Part shown: positions 1 through 12,892 of the stretch, piece after piece
Position numbering within the stretch: the first letter of the stretch is position 1
Layout: every line of letters starts with the position of its first letter
DNA from: Plecoglossus altivelis
Taxonomy: Eukaryota > Chordata > Actinopteri > Osmeriformes > Plecoglossidae
Assembly: GCA_036571765.1 (NCBI GenBank)
Contig: BROE01000015.1
Location: forward strand, 6,315,877 to 6,379,876
Direction: 5' to 3'
DNA length: 64,000 nt
Position numbers and translations under genes: made by a program
Notes under the pieces: generated by a model
Databases searched by the model: none
What the model was told of the DNA's origin: nothing
The model's input: only the letters and a program-made list of their open reading frames with translations

Positions 1-1223
1 ACATCCTCTAGGAACCTATCTGTGACCTGTAGGTCATGGGAGATCAACCTGTATTTACTCAGTTCCACTTTCCCCTTCACTCGTATGAAGCTCCTTTTCT
101 GATTGGACAGAAAGAAAAAGGATGTTCCAGTGAGAATGTATATATGTATATATATATATTACCTGATACAATGATGCTCACAGATGAGCAGGCATTAATC
201 TGATTTGTCATCATTTTCAATGTCTAACCTGAAGTGATAAATGTTTGTTAAGCATCACAGAGTTCACAGAGACACATTACAGTTCTCCCTCTTTATCTTA
301 CAGGGTCCTTCACTCACCTACCTCCCTCCCCCCCCCACCCTTTATTTGTTTACCTTGACTTTAGTGTACTCGGAAATTTCCTTGATCAAATTTCTTCGAG
401 AGTAATCCACGTCAGCGCCCACGCCTCCTGTCACCGTTGTGTTCGATTTCTTCTTGGATTTCTCTGAAGGGCTGAATTTAAGAGACCCTCCTACTCCGAT
501 AGAAAACGTGGTCTCTTTTGTGATTTCATTGATCAGGGAGTGCGTGTCCTCATAGATCTCCCGAGATGTCAGGTCTTCTGCTCGAGTCTTGATAGGAATT
601 CAAAAGAGCGTTAACTCAAGCACGATTCATCTCTTTCAACATCAACTCCACAGGGCCTTGCGTTGTCATGGAGAAAATGAGTTGGATGGAAATTTTTTGA
701 AAAGAAGAAAAAAAAGTGGTTTACCTGAATAATCTGCACCAACCGATCTACCTAGAATACAGTCAGCGCTGAGGGCTTTCAAGGAAATGAGTTAGCAGTG
801 ACTAACCTCGTAGTTGAGAGAACCAACATTCCATGGCAGCCGGTCCAAATTCCGAGAGGTGGGGTTCCTCACTTTAATGCATTTCCCGTTAAAAAAATCA
901 TTATTGAAAGGATTCATGCGAGGATCTGCTCCAAGGATGTTGATTCTGTCACAAAGATCAAGCAGGTCGTAAGCTCGAGGTCCTTGCACCAAGGAGTCCC
1001 AAGACGGAATCAAACTCAGGACCTTCTTGCTGTGAGACACTCTGTGCCGCCTATCGAAAAGCAGTTGGAGGTTCTCACCCATATCCTGCTGTCCTGCCCT
1101 GTTCGTTGTTCTCCAGAGACACCGGACCACAGGGAAGACGCACAGGATTGTCGCAGGTTTCATCTGACATGTCATCACAATCCAAGTCGCCATTGCATAC
1201 CAGAGCCTTCTTAACGCAAAAAC

Positions 1224-1268
<45 letters not shown>

Positions 1269-2280
1269 AGGGAGAGAGACATGGAAACACATTGGATTAA
1301 TCTGATATTTGTTGGTCTGGGTGAAATAGACGTTTTTGGTAGGCTATGTCTTTTGAATGGCATTGTGGGCAGATATACCTGAATCACACTGGAATTCACT
1401 GTCCGAACACAGATGGAGAGGTGGCCGATTGCAGTCTCCAGCAGGGTTGCACTCCCTGTCCTCTCCTATTGACCCCTCGCAGGCCATTCCTTGAAACTGA
1501 CCAAACACTTCCACGCCTCGGGAACGGCGCTACAATAACAATTTGTTCTAAATGAACACTGGCCAGCTAACATGCACACACAAATGATGTGCTCCTTTTA
1601 TGTTATATTACTTAGCAAACAGGTAAGTACAGTCCAGAGTGGACTTATGGGGGAAATATTTGAGAAGATCTTTCCTCCAGGATGGCACTGTGTTTGAAAT
1701 CAAGCCCCTTTCTCTCTGAGCTGTTGTCGTATATCTTATCTCTAACCTGGACCAAAGAGCTCTGGAAACAGTCTTACCTGTGATTTGCTGCAGGGGTCAC
1801 AGGGTGTCCACTCAGACCAGCGACTCCACTGACAGTCTATTCTAGCAGGTTCTACATCCCTCGTCATGCGCTTGGGGCTGGATGGGACGAACACACAAAC
1901 GCAGGTACACGCACAGACACATCACCACATGCATGCAAATACACAAACAGATAAATGCAGATATACACAGACACATATGCTATAACTATACACCATGTGG
2001 GTTGGACCCATAATGCAGTAGCCTGGGTTCGAACTCGGTGTCTCTCTCGCAAAATATTAAAGGCAGAAATTCCCCTAAATGATCTCTTCAGGCGAATAAA
2101 TTTCAAATGTCTATCATGTGCGTGACTGCCTGCGTTGAGCTTGGTTGCGATGAGTATGTCTGTCCTGCTGCAAAAAGGAAAGCTGTTGTACAGCACGTAC
2201 ATGGCACGGTCTTCCCCAAGCACTGCCCCAGTCAGACACAGAACGGAGAAGCCAACAAGCACAGTAGAGAAGGTCCTCAT
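1..2280 (-). CDS. c9: Complement component C9, 5' part (window cuts the gene)
   Basis: Terminal pore-forming component of the membrane attack complex, secreted to plasma. Coding exons in transcript order on the minus strand: 2201-2280, 1778-1877, 1379-1529, 1079-1223, 807-945, 354-587 and 1-98 (partial); junctions keep frame. Exon 1 starts MRTFSTVLVGFSVLCLTGAV, a signal peptide. Exon 2 gives the TSP1 piece IDCQWSRWSEWTPCDPC. Exon 3 continues with SRGVEVFGQF. The LDLRA domain, with CNGDLDCDD, spans exons 3 and 4. Exon 4 ends RTAGYG and exon 5 continues GINILGADP, the start of MACPF and the signature that separates C9 from C6, C7 and C8. Exons 6 and 7 continue MACPF (for example FIRVKGKVELSKY). 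The exon 1 donor (GTACGT after codon 26) is the least certain boundary. A GA repeat lies in intron 3 just before exon 4. The remainder of MACPF and the EGF-like end lie left of the window. Confidence 0.93.
1226..1277 (+). repeat. GA/GGGA microsatellite in c9 intron 3
   Basis: A run of GA dinucleotides followed by GGGA units. On the c9 strand it is a CT tract directly before the acceptor of exon 4, so it serves as the polypyrimidine tract. Confidence 0.9.
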
Positions 2281-2330
2281 GGTGAACGTCCCACCCAGAG
2301 AAAGATGAGTTACCCTCAGTCCACCGCTGT

Positions 2331-2338
2331 TTATGTAG
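2331..2338 (-). promoter_or_regulatory. Possible TATA-like element upstream of c9
   Basis: Read on the minus strand this is GCTACATAAAC, about 50 bp before the c9 ATG. The distance suits a TATA-like box with a short 5' UTR. No transcript evidence; inference only. Confidence 0.3.
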
Positions 2339-3242
2339 CCCCCACATGCTGTTAATGATTTCACACACAGCAGAGATGTTGCAGATCCGTATTTGGAAAG
2401 TTCACAGAAAAACGTGCAATCAATCAGAGAACTCAAAAGTCACTCAAAGGTGCATTTTGCTATCCACAAGCGGTGAAAAGACTTCAATATTTCCACCTAG
2501 AAGAAAATTGTAGTAATAAAAAAGAAGATCAACCAAAGATTTGGGAGATGAAGGTAGTGCAAGGCCACATACATGTATTTATAGGACACAAACTTTTAAT
2601 TTGCATTCAATCATTCCACTTTACACTACCCGGATCGTGTTCATTCCTTTTGGGGAAGAACTGGTTTGCACACTAGTAAAACCAAACCTTGTAACACTTC
2701 CTACAAGGTTACAAGACTATTACCTTGACTCAGTGTACTGAAGTCAGAACTTAGAACTGGCATAGAGAACCGATGCAAGTTCGTAGGCCTTAAGGTGGGT
2801 ACTTAAATTACAAGGTGTCTCTTTACTACACCACTAAAGTAGATTTGTACATGACAGGTGTCTGAATCTCTGCCACACCACAGCCAGGATTGTTACTGAT
2901 TACATGTGTCTGAGTTTGTCAGAAGGCTTTAATGGCAGGATAGGATGGCACCTATTTTCTGTCCAAACAGCGATATTATGATAATACGAACGTAATTAAT
3001 AGAAAATCATAAACAACTTTAACACAAATAAGGGATTTAAAAAGAACATGATAAACACATACATATTGCAGCAGCTCACATGAAAAGCCGAATAAATATT
3101 TGTATAGGTCGTATAGTTCGGGTTGCGACATCACGTTGTTTACAAATCTGAAGTCCATCGACAATGATGGGAAATGTTTGTGTAACGCCAAGAGCAGAGG
3201 AAAACAGGGATGACCATAAGACGGGAAAATATTTCGTTTGAT

Positions 3243-3300
3243 TACATTTTATTCATTTATCAGACGCTTTCATACAGCGAGGTAGTAATAGTGAATGTAG
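3243..3300 (+). repeat. Diverged fish dispersed-repeat tail
   Basis: ATTTATTCATTTATCAGACGC followed by a TTTCATACAGCGA-like stretch resembles the widespread teleost segment with core 'ATTTAGCAGACGCTTTTATCC'. Family assignment not attempted. A second diverged copy is at 43323. Confidence 0.5.
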
Positions 3301-5765
3301 ATAGTGAAGTATAAGCTAAAAGAGCAGCGGCGAGTCGTTCTAACCAGTCAGTCAACGAGCCACATTCACTAGCCACAAGTACAGTCATCCCATCCCACAT
3401 TAGAATAATCCACAACGGTGCAACAACCTAACTACTTAACAACACGACTACATCTCAATCACAGTAGTGCTTAATATTGTGTAAGAAGGTCAACAAGATG
3501 TCATGAGTATTTAGTTTCTAGTTCATCCTCATGTCTGTGAAACCCTGCATTCATGTTTGATTCATTTCATATTGTCTTCCAACGCCCATGTTACTCTATA
3601 AATAAGGGTAAGCATTCTTTCAGAGATGTCATAGATGCACACTGTGGGCTACATTCCCACTAGAACATAGCGACTATCAGTTCAGTAGTCATAATTCTTA
3701 GACACTTGAGTTAGCACAAAGACCTGTTAAAACAAACAGTGGTCACATTTTCTCTGAGGCATGAAGAGCGTAGATGATGGACTTTATAAATCAAAGATAA
3801 CAGCCAACCAACAGGTTTTTGTTATTCAGTCAGGTGGATATTGCATCATTGAATCAACAGTCTGTATGTATATTATGAGGACTACCAGGACACATAGAGT
3901 CTAGCCTCTTTTGAGGCCGTTTGGTTCCCTAGCGCGCATGAGCCTCACTACTGGTATTATTTGCTGCAAGACTGTCAGTGGTACACAATATAAAGTAATG
4001 CAAAGTCATTCAAATACTTAAACGGATAAGATAATGCCAAAAAATGCTTGCTTTATCCCACAACACACGGAGACAGACACGTGTGCGCGCGCACACAGAC
4101 TCCCTGTTTGTTTAACAAGCTTGGCAGAGGTACAAGGCTCTGTAGTCATGCCTGCAGTGTTGACGGTAAATGACTCAATTTAAATCTGAGAGCAAACACG
4201 CAAATCAAAGGCAGCTGAGCTGAGCAAACACCACAGTTCAGCCTCGGCTCTTCCCCCCCTTTGTCAGTGCGAAGCTCCGAGTATTAACTCAGTGGTAATC
4301 GCTTTGCTCACAGTAGACAATCGGGAAAAGTCCGACAATGTGAATGTGGTTCACCTAAGGTGAAAAAAAACAGTCTTTGAGATTTCAAGTTCGATCTCAA
4401 GTATGGTGTCAAAAGATGAACATCAGACAAAGAGGCTCAAATAACGTAAAGCAAAAACATTATCTATACGCCTATACTGGTAACGCTACAGTCTCTCTCA
4501 CAGTCTATCTCGACCATATTTCTGATGCTGCTTATTTTGTCAGTTCTTCCTCTATCCAGCCCTCATGCCAAGCTTCAGTTCATCTGGTTCTTATTTTCCC
4601 TGCGTAGCCAGCAGGAATGTGTCCGTGTTTTTAAAGATGAGTTATTAGCCCGTCCGTGCGCACCCGACACTGCTGTAGATGGACTGGAGAATGGAGACTT
4701 GGACAGAGCTGTGTTGGGGCTTGCCACTATAAGCACCCCCTGCTAACTTTGACTAGGCACATGCCTGAAACATACTGTGGATACTCATATTAGTGCCGAT
4801 AATGTACTCTGTGAAAATAATTTGATGCTGGGATTTACGGAACAGAAATCACTTGGGGGTGCATTTCAGGGAAAGACTGATTTGAGGTTTATCTGGGCCA
4901 AAACACCAGTAACTCAAGCGAATCCATAGAGACCTAATTCTGAAACGTTTCACATAGGAAAATGTTTTCCCCAACACAACTACACCCCCACCACGAACAC
5001 GAGTATATCCATGGGTAGATCGTGCTTTTACAAGGTGATATACGAGTAGTTCTTCAGGGAATGAGGAAAATATGGATTTTGGATCATTGGGTCAACTGTT
5101 CCTTTTAGTCCTTCCACCTGAGTTTCTCAATTAAAACAACCGTGGTTCTGACTGTTTAAACTTAAATAATGACCGATACCGTTGCCTGCACGGGACACGT
5201 AACTATCACTAAGCATGTGAGTTAGTCAAATACAAAAATAATCGGAGACAGCTGTCCTTGACTGCCTCGTTTTAAAACAGATTTGATATTTTGCCGTAAA
5301 CTTGATTGGTGCTGTGCCCTCAAATACATTTACGACTTATTATGAGAAACAAACACATACCAAACACTATTAATGGGTCTGTTTACTTGAACCCATTTCA
5401 TTTTTTGGGGCAGAATTGTTTAATCGGGTTTCACTATAGCTCAAAATGCAACGTGAAGTCTCCTGCAGTGCAGATTCATTTCGGTGGCCGACAAAAATCC
5501 CGCTGCTGCGAACTTCTCACTGTAAATCACGGAGACCATTTTTATCAACGTTTTCCAACATAACGTTGTCAACATAACAATCATATCTCTAAATATATAC
5601 CCATTATAAGAGGCATCATTTTGTAACCGATAATCTCATTGTATTCACACAGGCAAACGTATTATTTAAAAATGTGTAGCCATTTGTAGGCCTATGTGAC
5701 ACATACTGTCTACATATTTTTTATATTTATTTTAGGCTGACACACTGTATCAGAAATCTTTGACG

Positions 5766-5784
5766 TCAGCAGGTGGCGCCAGAG
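5766..5784 (+). promoter_or_regulatory. CTCF-like motif overlapping a CRE palindrome
   Basis: TCAGCAGGTGGCGCCAGAG resembles the CTCF core (CCA-AG-GGGCGC). It overlaps a full CRE palindrome, TGACGTCA, at 5761-5768. Motif match by eye only. Confidence 0.35.
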
Positions 5785-6917
5785 TTGATTACGCACGGTC
5801 CTTGTGCCTCCACAACAGCTGGACCAGATTGACCAACAGACCCAGTTCTCCTGCTGGATCTCACCCGCCAACGCTGGGATTTGGCTTTCTTCTCCTTTCT
5901 CTCCGTCACTAGTCACGATTACAAGTCCCACTGCTGCACATAATGGTCGTCATGATCAAGGTAAAGATAAACCTTTGAATCAAAACATCTGAAACTAAGA
6001 CAATGCTGCCTGTGATTCCTGCAGATCCTAGCAGATTCAATCTATCATAGATGGTTTGAGATTCCATTTGATGTGGAAGGATTCAGCTCTGGAAAGAATT
6101 CAGACCTGTTGCACCTTCTGTTCCTTTCTCAAAATTGTCCTTCTCAACTTTTTATAATTAAAAGAAGAGGAAGCAGAGGTCTCTCATTTGATTCCAGAGC
6201 AGCTTATTATCCCATGATAGCATCTTGATTGAGAAAGTAGATCAGTCTGTAATATCCATCTGGCTGGCTGTTTCTTGACTAAATGAGTCTCCTTTGAGTT
6301 CCATGAGGAAGCACCGTCTTATTGTTTTCTAGAAGACAAACCTGCTTATCTACGAAGCCTTAGTCTGCCTCCTAGGGGCCACAGGAGGTAATACTCTATA
6401 CACTCAGCTGGACTTTGCTCTGCACACACACAAAGCTCTTCAGCTTTCTGACCAAAACACACACAATAACTGATTCTAAGGGATTTTCTCAGTGTGGTAG
6501 AGCCGGGGTTATTTGAAGCATTAAAAAAAGAAGTATCTAAAGTAAAAGGAAATCAAAATAAAATGAAAGATGATTACTCAAACATTTAAGAACACTTTAA
6601 TCTATTCCATTTTTATTTATTTATGCTTTCAGGTTTAATATCTTCTTATAATCTGATGTAAAAGCATACCTCACATACCTAAATTACAACCTCTTTATGG
6701 GCCCCAGAGTTTGAGTGCTGCCTATGACTCCCGCACACACTGTTAATAATTTAAAACACATTTGAGACGATTTTAATCCGAAATACATATCAGAATCCAA
6801 AGCTCACACAGGGGATCTGGAACCTGGAAGTAGCATGAGTTTCTTTAATCAACTTAAAAACACCCTTTGAAATCATGACATCACATATTATACCACAGAT
6901 TGTCATCTTAACACATA

Positions 6918-6936
6918 TGTCCACCAGATGGCAGCA
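6918..6936 (+). promoter_or_regulatory. CTCF-like motif
   Basis: TGTCCACCAGATGGCAGCA matches the CTCF core CCACCAG-(G/T)GGCAG well by eye, in the gene-free stretch between c9 and dab2, where a boundary between divergent genes would be plausible. Confidence 0.35.
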
Positions 6937-9900
6937 CCAAACCAATTTGAGATTTGTTTCGTTTGGATGACTCGCCAATGGAAATTGAAGGGAAAAAACG
7001 TTGGAATTCGACCGTTTATTTAACACAATTCGGAAATTGGCAATGCAAATGGTCCAACGCTGTGACACGAATGTGAAAGCCACATAGCATGACTTTGAAG
7101 ATACACTTTTTTTGAATGCCTTGTGTGAGGTTTTGCTGTTCTTAATCGTCTCAAAAGAAAAAAAACCAAGTCTAATACACATATCTACTTCTCAAAAGAA
7201 AAGGTTTTTTTGGCCTGACTTGGCAAAATTTCCTCCTCCCTAACCCCCCACCCCCCTCCCCCACCCCCCCTAACACCCCTCATGTCAATCTGGGGTCTGC
7301 CCTTGCTTGACCCCCTTACCAGTTTGTGATACGGGACGTTCAGCAGGACTGAGGTAGAGCCATCTGGTCTGGTCTCGCCTGGGACACGCAAATATGTGCT
7401 GAAGTCACAGCTTTTACAAGCATTTGCTGTTTCCTTCCAGCCCACTCAGGAAACGAGGGGAGGTAAGGTGCTTGGTCAAAGTTGCTTTTGCTCTCCTGAC
7501 TAGAAAGACTTCCTGTTGTTTTGGGGAACGTTGGAGCAAGGAAATAGGAGACACTCACTGCAGTCAGTTATGTGCGCCGGATCTGTTTCAACGTCTAACC
7601 ATTGTAGCTGTCTTCTGACCTACTATTTGCATATATTTCACTGTCAGGCATTGAGATTCCAATCCTAGAATATTCTGTCAGATAAGGAAAAAGAAAACAT
7701 GTATACAGTATATTTCTCGCGTTGTTGTGACATTCTTCGTTGTATATATGTTCAGTGACATTGAGCATTGCAATACATGGCCCAGGAACAGACAGATAAC
7801 TTGGGAAGGCGACAGTTGCAGCGAAAAACTCAGGACCCCCCCCACCCCCCACCCCCACCCCCACCCACAAAAAGATCGAATTCTAATCTTTTTCAGCCTA
7901 TCTTCTGCTTCTACTCTCAGTAACAGCTCAGGGTAAGGAGACAACTGTAAGACATAAGGATATGTTGTGTCTAGAGCACAGTCTGTGCCAGGACTCACAC
8001 CCCATAATGGTTCCCTTTGGGATTTGGGGTTTCCGCTCATATGAAGACCTCCGTAACTATCCTAGACAGTCCTTTTAGTTTCCATGGGTGTCATGTAAAA
8101 AGTGCTTAGACTCAGTGAAGCACATTCGGGCTTTCTATGATGTTGTTGCGGATTGTGAGAGCAAAATAGTAGCTACCTCCACTGACGTTGTCGTCATGTC
8201 TTATTTCACTCGTTTGTGACCTTCTACTATAGATGGTAGACAACAAATTGTTGTCTTTAAGAGACTAATCGTAAATGAGGCATTCGCATTCAGCAAAAGT
8301 GGGGGGAAAAAATCTTTAGAAATGAAGAGTATCTATCTCAATGAGATTTTTGACATTGCGTCTGGTTGACAAACGAATGACCCTGTTAAGTATGTATATC
8401 AGTTCCCTTCAACAAAGACACGGTGCTGTCGACCGACGCACAGACGCGAGGCCTGCATTCCACACGTTAGAAGACAAGACGGAAAGGAAAAGAAGTGCTT
8501 CCTCAGGTTGGCAGTGGTTCGTTTTCAGAGCTCATCACCAGATTCTCCTCCTAAATAACACTCTCTGTCAGCAGAATACAGGATGCAGAGGCAGGAAGGA
8601 CAGCTTCCCTCTGTCCAACGCTGTCTTACGGCTAGGCTCACATCTAGACCAGTCCAGTTCTACTGAAGCAACATGCCAGTTGCTGTATGTCTCATGTAGG
8701 CATATTCGGTCCTTAAAAATACACTGCACACCCTGTCTCCAGCACCTCACCCCAAACGAACACAACGCACACACACAGAAAAACACCACGTCGACATCTA
8801 CTTTCTTTTTTTCCCCTGCTGTCATGGTGCCCTTAAAGGACAATAGCAGGACACAGGTTTGAACAGGGGCCATGAACTGAACCTCGTTTTTCTTATGAAA
8901 AATGCTAGCCTCAGCAGTCTTTGTGTGGCAGTTTAACTTCATTTTGTTCCATAAATTGTGCGTGTGCTGTTAAGTAGGTAAGGGGGAAAATTGTTAATGA
9001 TCTTTTTTTTGTCAAACAATTATACAATTGTATTAATGATTCAAAATGGGGAAAAATACTCTCGAGTACTTTCACAACTAACAAAAGTTTGATCTTACTC
9101 CAACGACATTAGCGCCTCCAGTGTAAAGTTATGACTTGTCAAAGTTTCAGAACAACAAATTGACTAAACTGTCATGTAGAATCAACAAGTCATTTTTCGA
9201 CATAATAGGAAACACTGGTTGTTGGCGTCTCAGGGCCTCCCACAGACAAGGACCTTCCTGCTACACCTCCTGCTGCCCAGGGGAGTGAGGGGTTAAATTT
9301 GGGAGGCAGCAGTAAGACCTCTGAGCGGTGGGGGAGTCTCCTGTCCACGAAATCACGGCACGCTCCGGGGCAAATCGTAGCGAAAACATTCCACATGATT
9401 CCATAAAGAATTTAAATGCAAGGTTTAAAGCTGAACTGTTGTTGTTCCAGAATTAGTGCATGTTAGCCAAAAAAACGAAAGACATTGAGCTGTTTCAAGA
9501 CAACGTTGGAATATGAGGAACGCAGTCAAGAGCGCTTTATAACGGTAAGTAGCCGCTTGCAAATTCCTTCACATCCAAACTATTGACCAAAATAATCGGT
9601 ATAGTTTTGCCACTTTGTCATCGAAGTAGTCACTTTGTCATCGAATGTTTATTGTTTGCTCAATAATTAGGTATTTCACTTATTCTAACTTCTTCACCCA
9701 AACCAATTCAAGCCACTGATTTTTCCACCAATTCCAGCTGTGCGCACGTCACTAAGGTAATTGTGGGAGGCCGCTATGTTTCTCAAGTGTTTTCAACGAG
9801 AAGCCTTTTTGTGAAAGTTAAACTTGGAACTAATTAAGTAGGCCACGATTATATTTTTGATAGCCTTTATTGTATAGGCTTCGTAGTACAATTATCTGCC

Positions 9901-12892
9901 CTGTAGTTAAATGGTATCGATGTAGCACGCTGTAAAAATGTATCTTATTTAATCGGTAAATATGACCACGTAGATTTTATTGATGAAAATGCCTACGTTA
10001 ATCACAAGTTCAGACCTTGAGCGCCCAGGGGAAATTGAGCTCAGTTTACATATTAAAAAAGAACTCTCGAACCCACAGTTTCAGTAAAAATATTTCACCA
10101 TGTCACAAACTGACTTGAGTCATCCGTTGATTTCCTCCAGATGTGCTGAAGTTAACTTTTCCCGACCATGCACCGCCCAGTATTGTAAGATTCTGTGTTC
10201 GCAGATATTCTGCTGATCCAGCATGAATCACAATACTTTTCCAAAATTGTTTGCAATGTGCTGCATACTCTTACTTAACGACAAGGGATGTGTCAAATTG
10301 ACGGTGATATATGACCGTCGAAAATGGATACGTTTGCCCACAGTTAGTAGCTCGCCTAGTGGTCATTTGAAATCTTTGCTTTTTCATACTTCTACATCTG
10401 CATTCCTTTGCAATATAGAGAGCAGTCGTCTGTTGAGAGGTCGGTTAAAATCTAATACTTATTAACAGGAATGGCCGATGGACTGACAGTTTACTACAGT
10501 TGCTGACACAACTGCTCAGTGGGTTAAGTTCTCGGTTCACTTTTTTTTGGTTTCATTACTCGTTACTGAACAACGAGGATCATGTGTCTTGCATACGACC
10601 CACCTGTTTTCTCTCTTCCCCTTCGTTATCACGAATGGCAACAACCTTTCTCACCTACTGTACGACACTAACACGGGATGCGATTTAATCAGTCTAGATG
10701 CTGTTGACAAGCCATTGCATTGTTTTATCTGGCTATGATTCAGAGACGACGAGCTTGAATGGTTTCCTATGTGATGACCACCACCGTAACACAAGACAGA
10801 GAGGAACTAATCAAGAGGAAAAACTTGACAAATACAATGCTCTAGTTAGCGTTGGACACCTGTCCAAACATTGAGCGTTTGTCTTTGGTAACTTTACCAA
10901 CTACCACTCCCTTTACTTTCATATACGCCAAATATGTAATTTCTAGCTACGCCGCTGCGGTGTGTTTCGTGATGAACCAAAGCGGTTTTATTGGACTACA
11001 GTTTGCCAGTCACGCAAACCTGTTAACCAAAATGGTTTCAGAGTGTAGGATACTTTCCCCCAAGAAGTCAAGTTGCACATCCACGGAGAGTAATCCATAC
11101 AGATCTTCGTGCTAGCTCTCAAGCCTGATAAACTGTATGGCTTCTAACAGTCACGTTATCTTGTTTCCTGCCACTGCTTGTCTTAATGGATGGTCCAGTC
11201 GCACGGTTCAGACTGTCTGTACAGGCACAACCAAACGTGATTAGACAACTCTGGATTAGATAAGTGACTGTTGACAGTGTGGTTCCACACGGAGAGAACC
11301 AGCGTTTTGTCCGCAGGTGACATGATCCTGTACTGCCTGCTTAGAATTCCTCCCCTCAGTGTCTCCTGTCAATGCTCCATTTGAAATGTCCTCATTACTC
11401 ATCATAGGAGTTGAACTGTGCGTTAGTTTAGCAGGGAGCTGCCTTAGACAGCTGTGTCCTTCCTCAGGTGTTTTATAGTCACAATATGCGCCGTTTCATC
11501 TATGTGGAGGCCACAGTTGTGGTGCTTTTTGGGGTCGCTCATGTGATATTGCTGGGTGTTTTTCTATACGTTTGACTGGATGCTCATCACGGGATTGCCA
11601 GGTGCCTAGAGAGGACTGGCTAGAGTAAGATTAACTTTGTTTAATAGCTTCACCTTTGCCCGCGCCCAGTCTTGATTCTGCTGTGTAGTGGATTTTTATT
11701 TTTTTTCCTCCACTTTCCACGGAGACTGGATGAGCATCGAGAGTGTCCCTAAAGGTTAGTGTTTCTGTCATTTTTTGGGGGAGAGAGTGAATCGCTTGTT
11801 TGTTTTTGTCGTTTGGTTGGCAGAATTGACTGTTCAGTCTTGTCTGTTTTTTTTTCTGGTGGAAATGTGAGGTCAGATGTTGTTGGTTCCATGGTGTTTA
11901 CTGAGTTACTTTGGGTTGTCGCCCCACTTGGCTGTTCAGTGTAGACATGACTGTAAGCTGCCGTCTTTTTAAAAGTGTGTGTGTGGGAAAACGTTTAGTT
12001 GTAGACTGCATAGATCCTGTCAGCGTGAAGTCTGTTTTTTTTTCTTTTTTTTTCTGGCCCTCCTGTGGATTGCCACGGGAGACCATTTAGGAGAAATTCA
12101 TTCACATAACTGCTCCTCTAACAGAAGGCCCTGTGGTCTCCTTAGCGTGAGCCTTCAGATGGATCAGTGTTCAATCACAACAATCTGTCATTTACTGGAA
12201 GGATACTGGACAGCTGGGTGTTCTGGGGATATTCACCCCCCCTCCCTCCCTCCTTCAGATGTAGAGATGGCATATGTGACTGGGAGGGTCACATGATGAA
12301 GGAGACAGCCTAGTTAACAGTTGGTTGAACAGCCCTCCCCCCCTCAGGTGTTCTCTAAAGTAATATTCAAATGATACAGTTTTGTATGGCTTTAGCATCC
12401 CAGTCCATCTCTACATGGACTAAAGTGATGCAAGAAGTAATCTAAGAATAGCGAATCCTTATGGCCTTTAGCCGTGTGTGCTGGTTCTGACTGCGGTCCT
12501 AATCCTACATTTTTGATACACAAGCTGCCGTTTACAGGACCGTGTTGAGCTGAGTATGGAGCATTGCAATGGACGTGACGCAAACCCCTTTCCCAAAGTT
12601 TCTGTGGTGGACGAAACCTCCTTTTTTCTGGAGCATTCGTTCGTCTCGATTTGAACACCGTTTCTCCCTGCGCACCCTAAACTCTGTTCCTGTCATCTCT
12701 TTCTTCCCCTCTCCTGTCACCATTTCAGACACGGACCCCAGCATGTGCGAGTGCTAATCCTCTCCGCTGAGTTGACCCCCCTCCCCTCCCCTTGAACGAG
12801 AAGCCGCTTTTTGCTCTCCCCCTGCTGCCTGTCACGTGAGACTGCCCCCCTCCCCTCACCGCCCCCTCAGCCCCTCCTCGCTCGCCACCACC

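Larger units (their letters stand above)
2281..12728. other. Intergenic region between c9 and dab2; no gene recognised
   Basis: About 10 kb AT-rich DNA between two divergently transcribed genes. Open frames are short and none joins into a recognisable protein. Contents seen: a SINE-tail-like repeat near 3243, two CTCF-like motifs (5766, 6918), C-rich runs (7238-7275, 7839-7866), and a duplicated 20-mer TTTTGCCACTTTGTCATCGA-type segment near 9605-9645. A stretch ending in AAAG|GTTAGT at about 11756 could be a noncoding first exon of dab2, and an acceptor-like CATTTCAG ends at 12728. Neither is supported beyond the splice motif. Confidence 0.7.

Noticed and set aside
792..1292. 166-codon minus-strand open frame
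   Set aside because: It reads from a (CT)n repeat through a c9 exon in the wrong frame and across an intron. Only its end overlaps the true exon 807-945 in frame.
6790..7182. 130-codon minus-strand frame in the c9-dab2 intergenic region
   Set aside because: No splice signals, no recognisable domain and uneven composition. The best explained element inside it is the CTCF-like motif at 6918.
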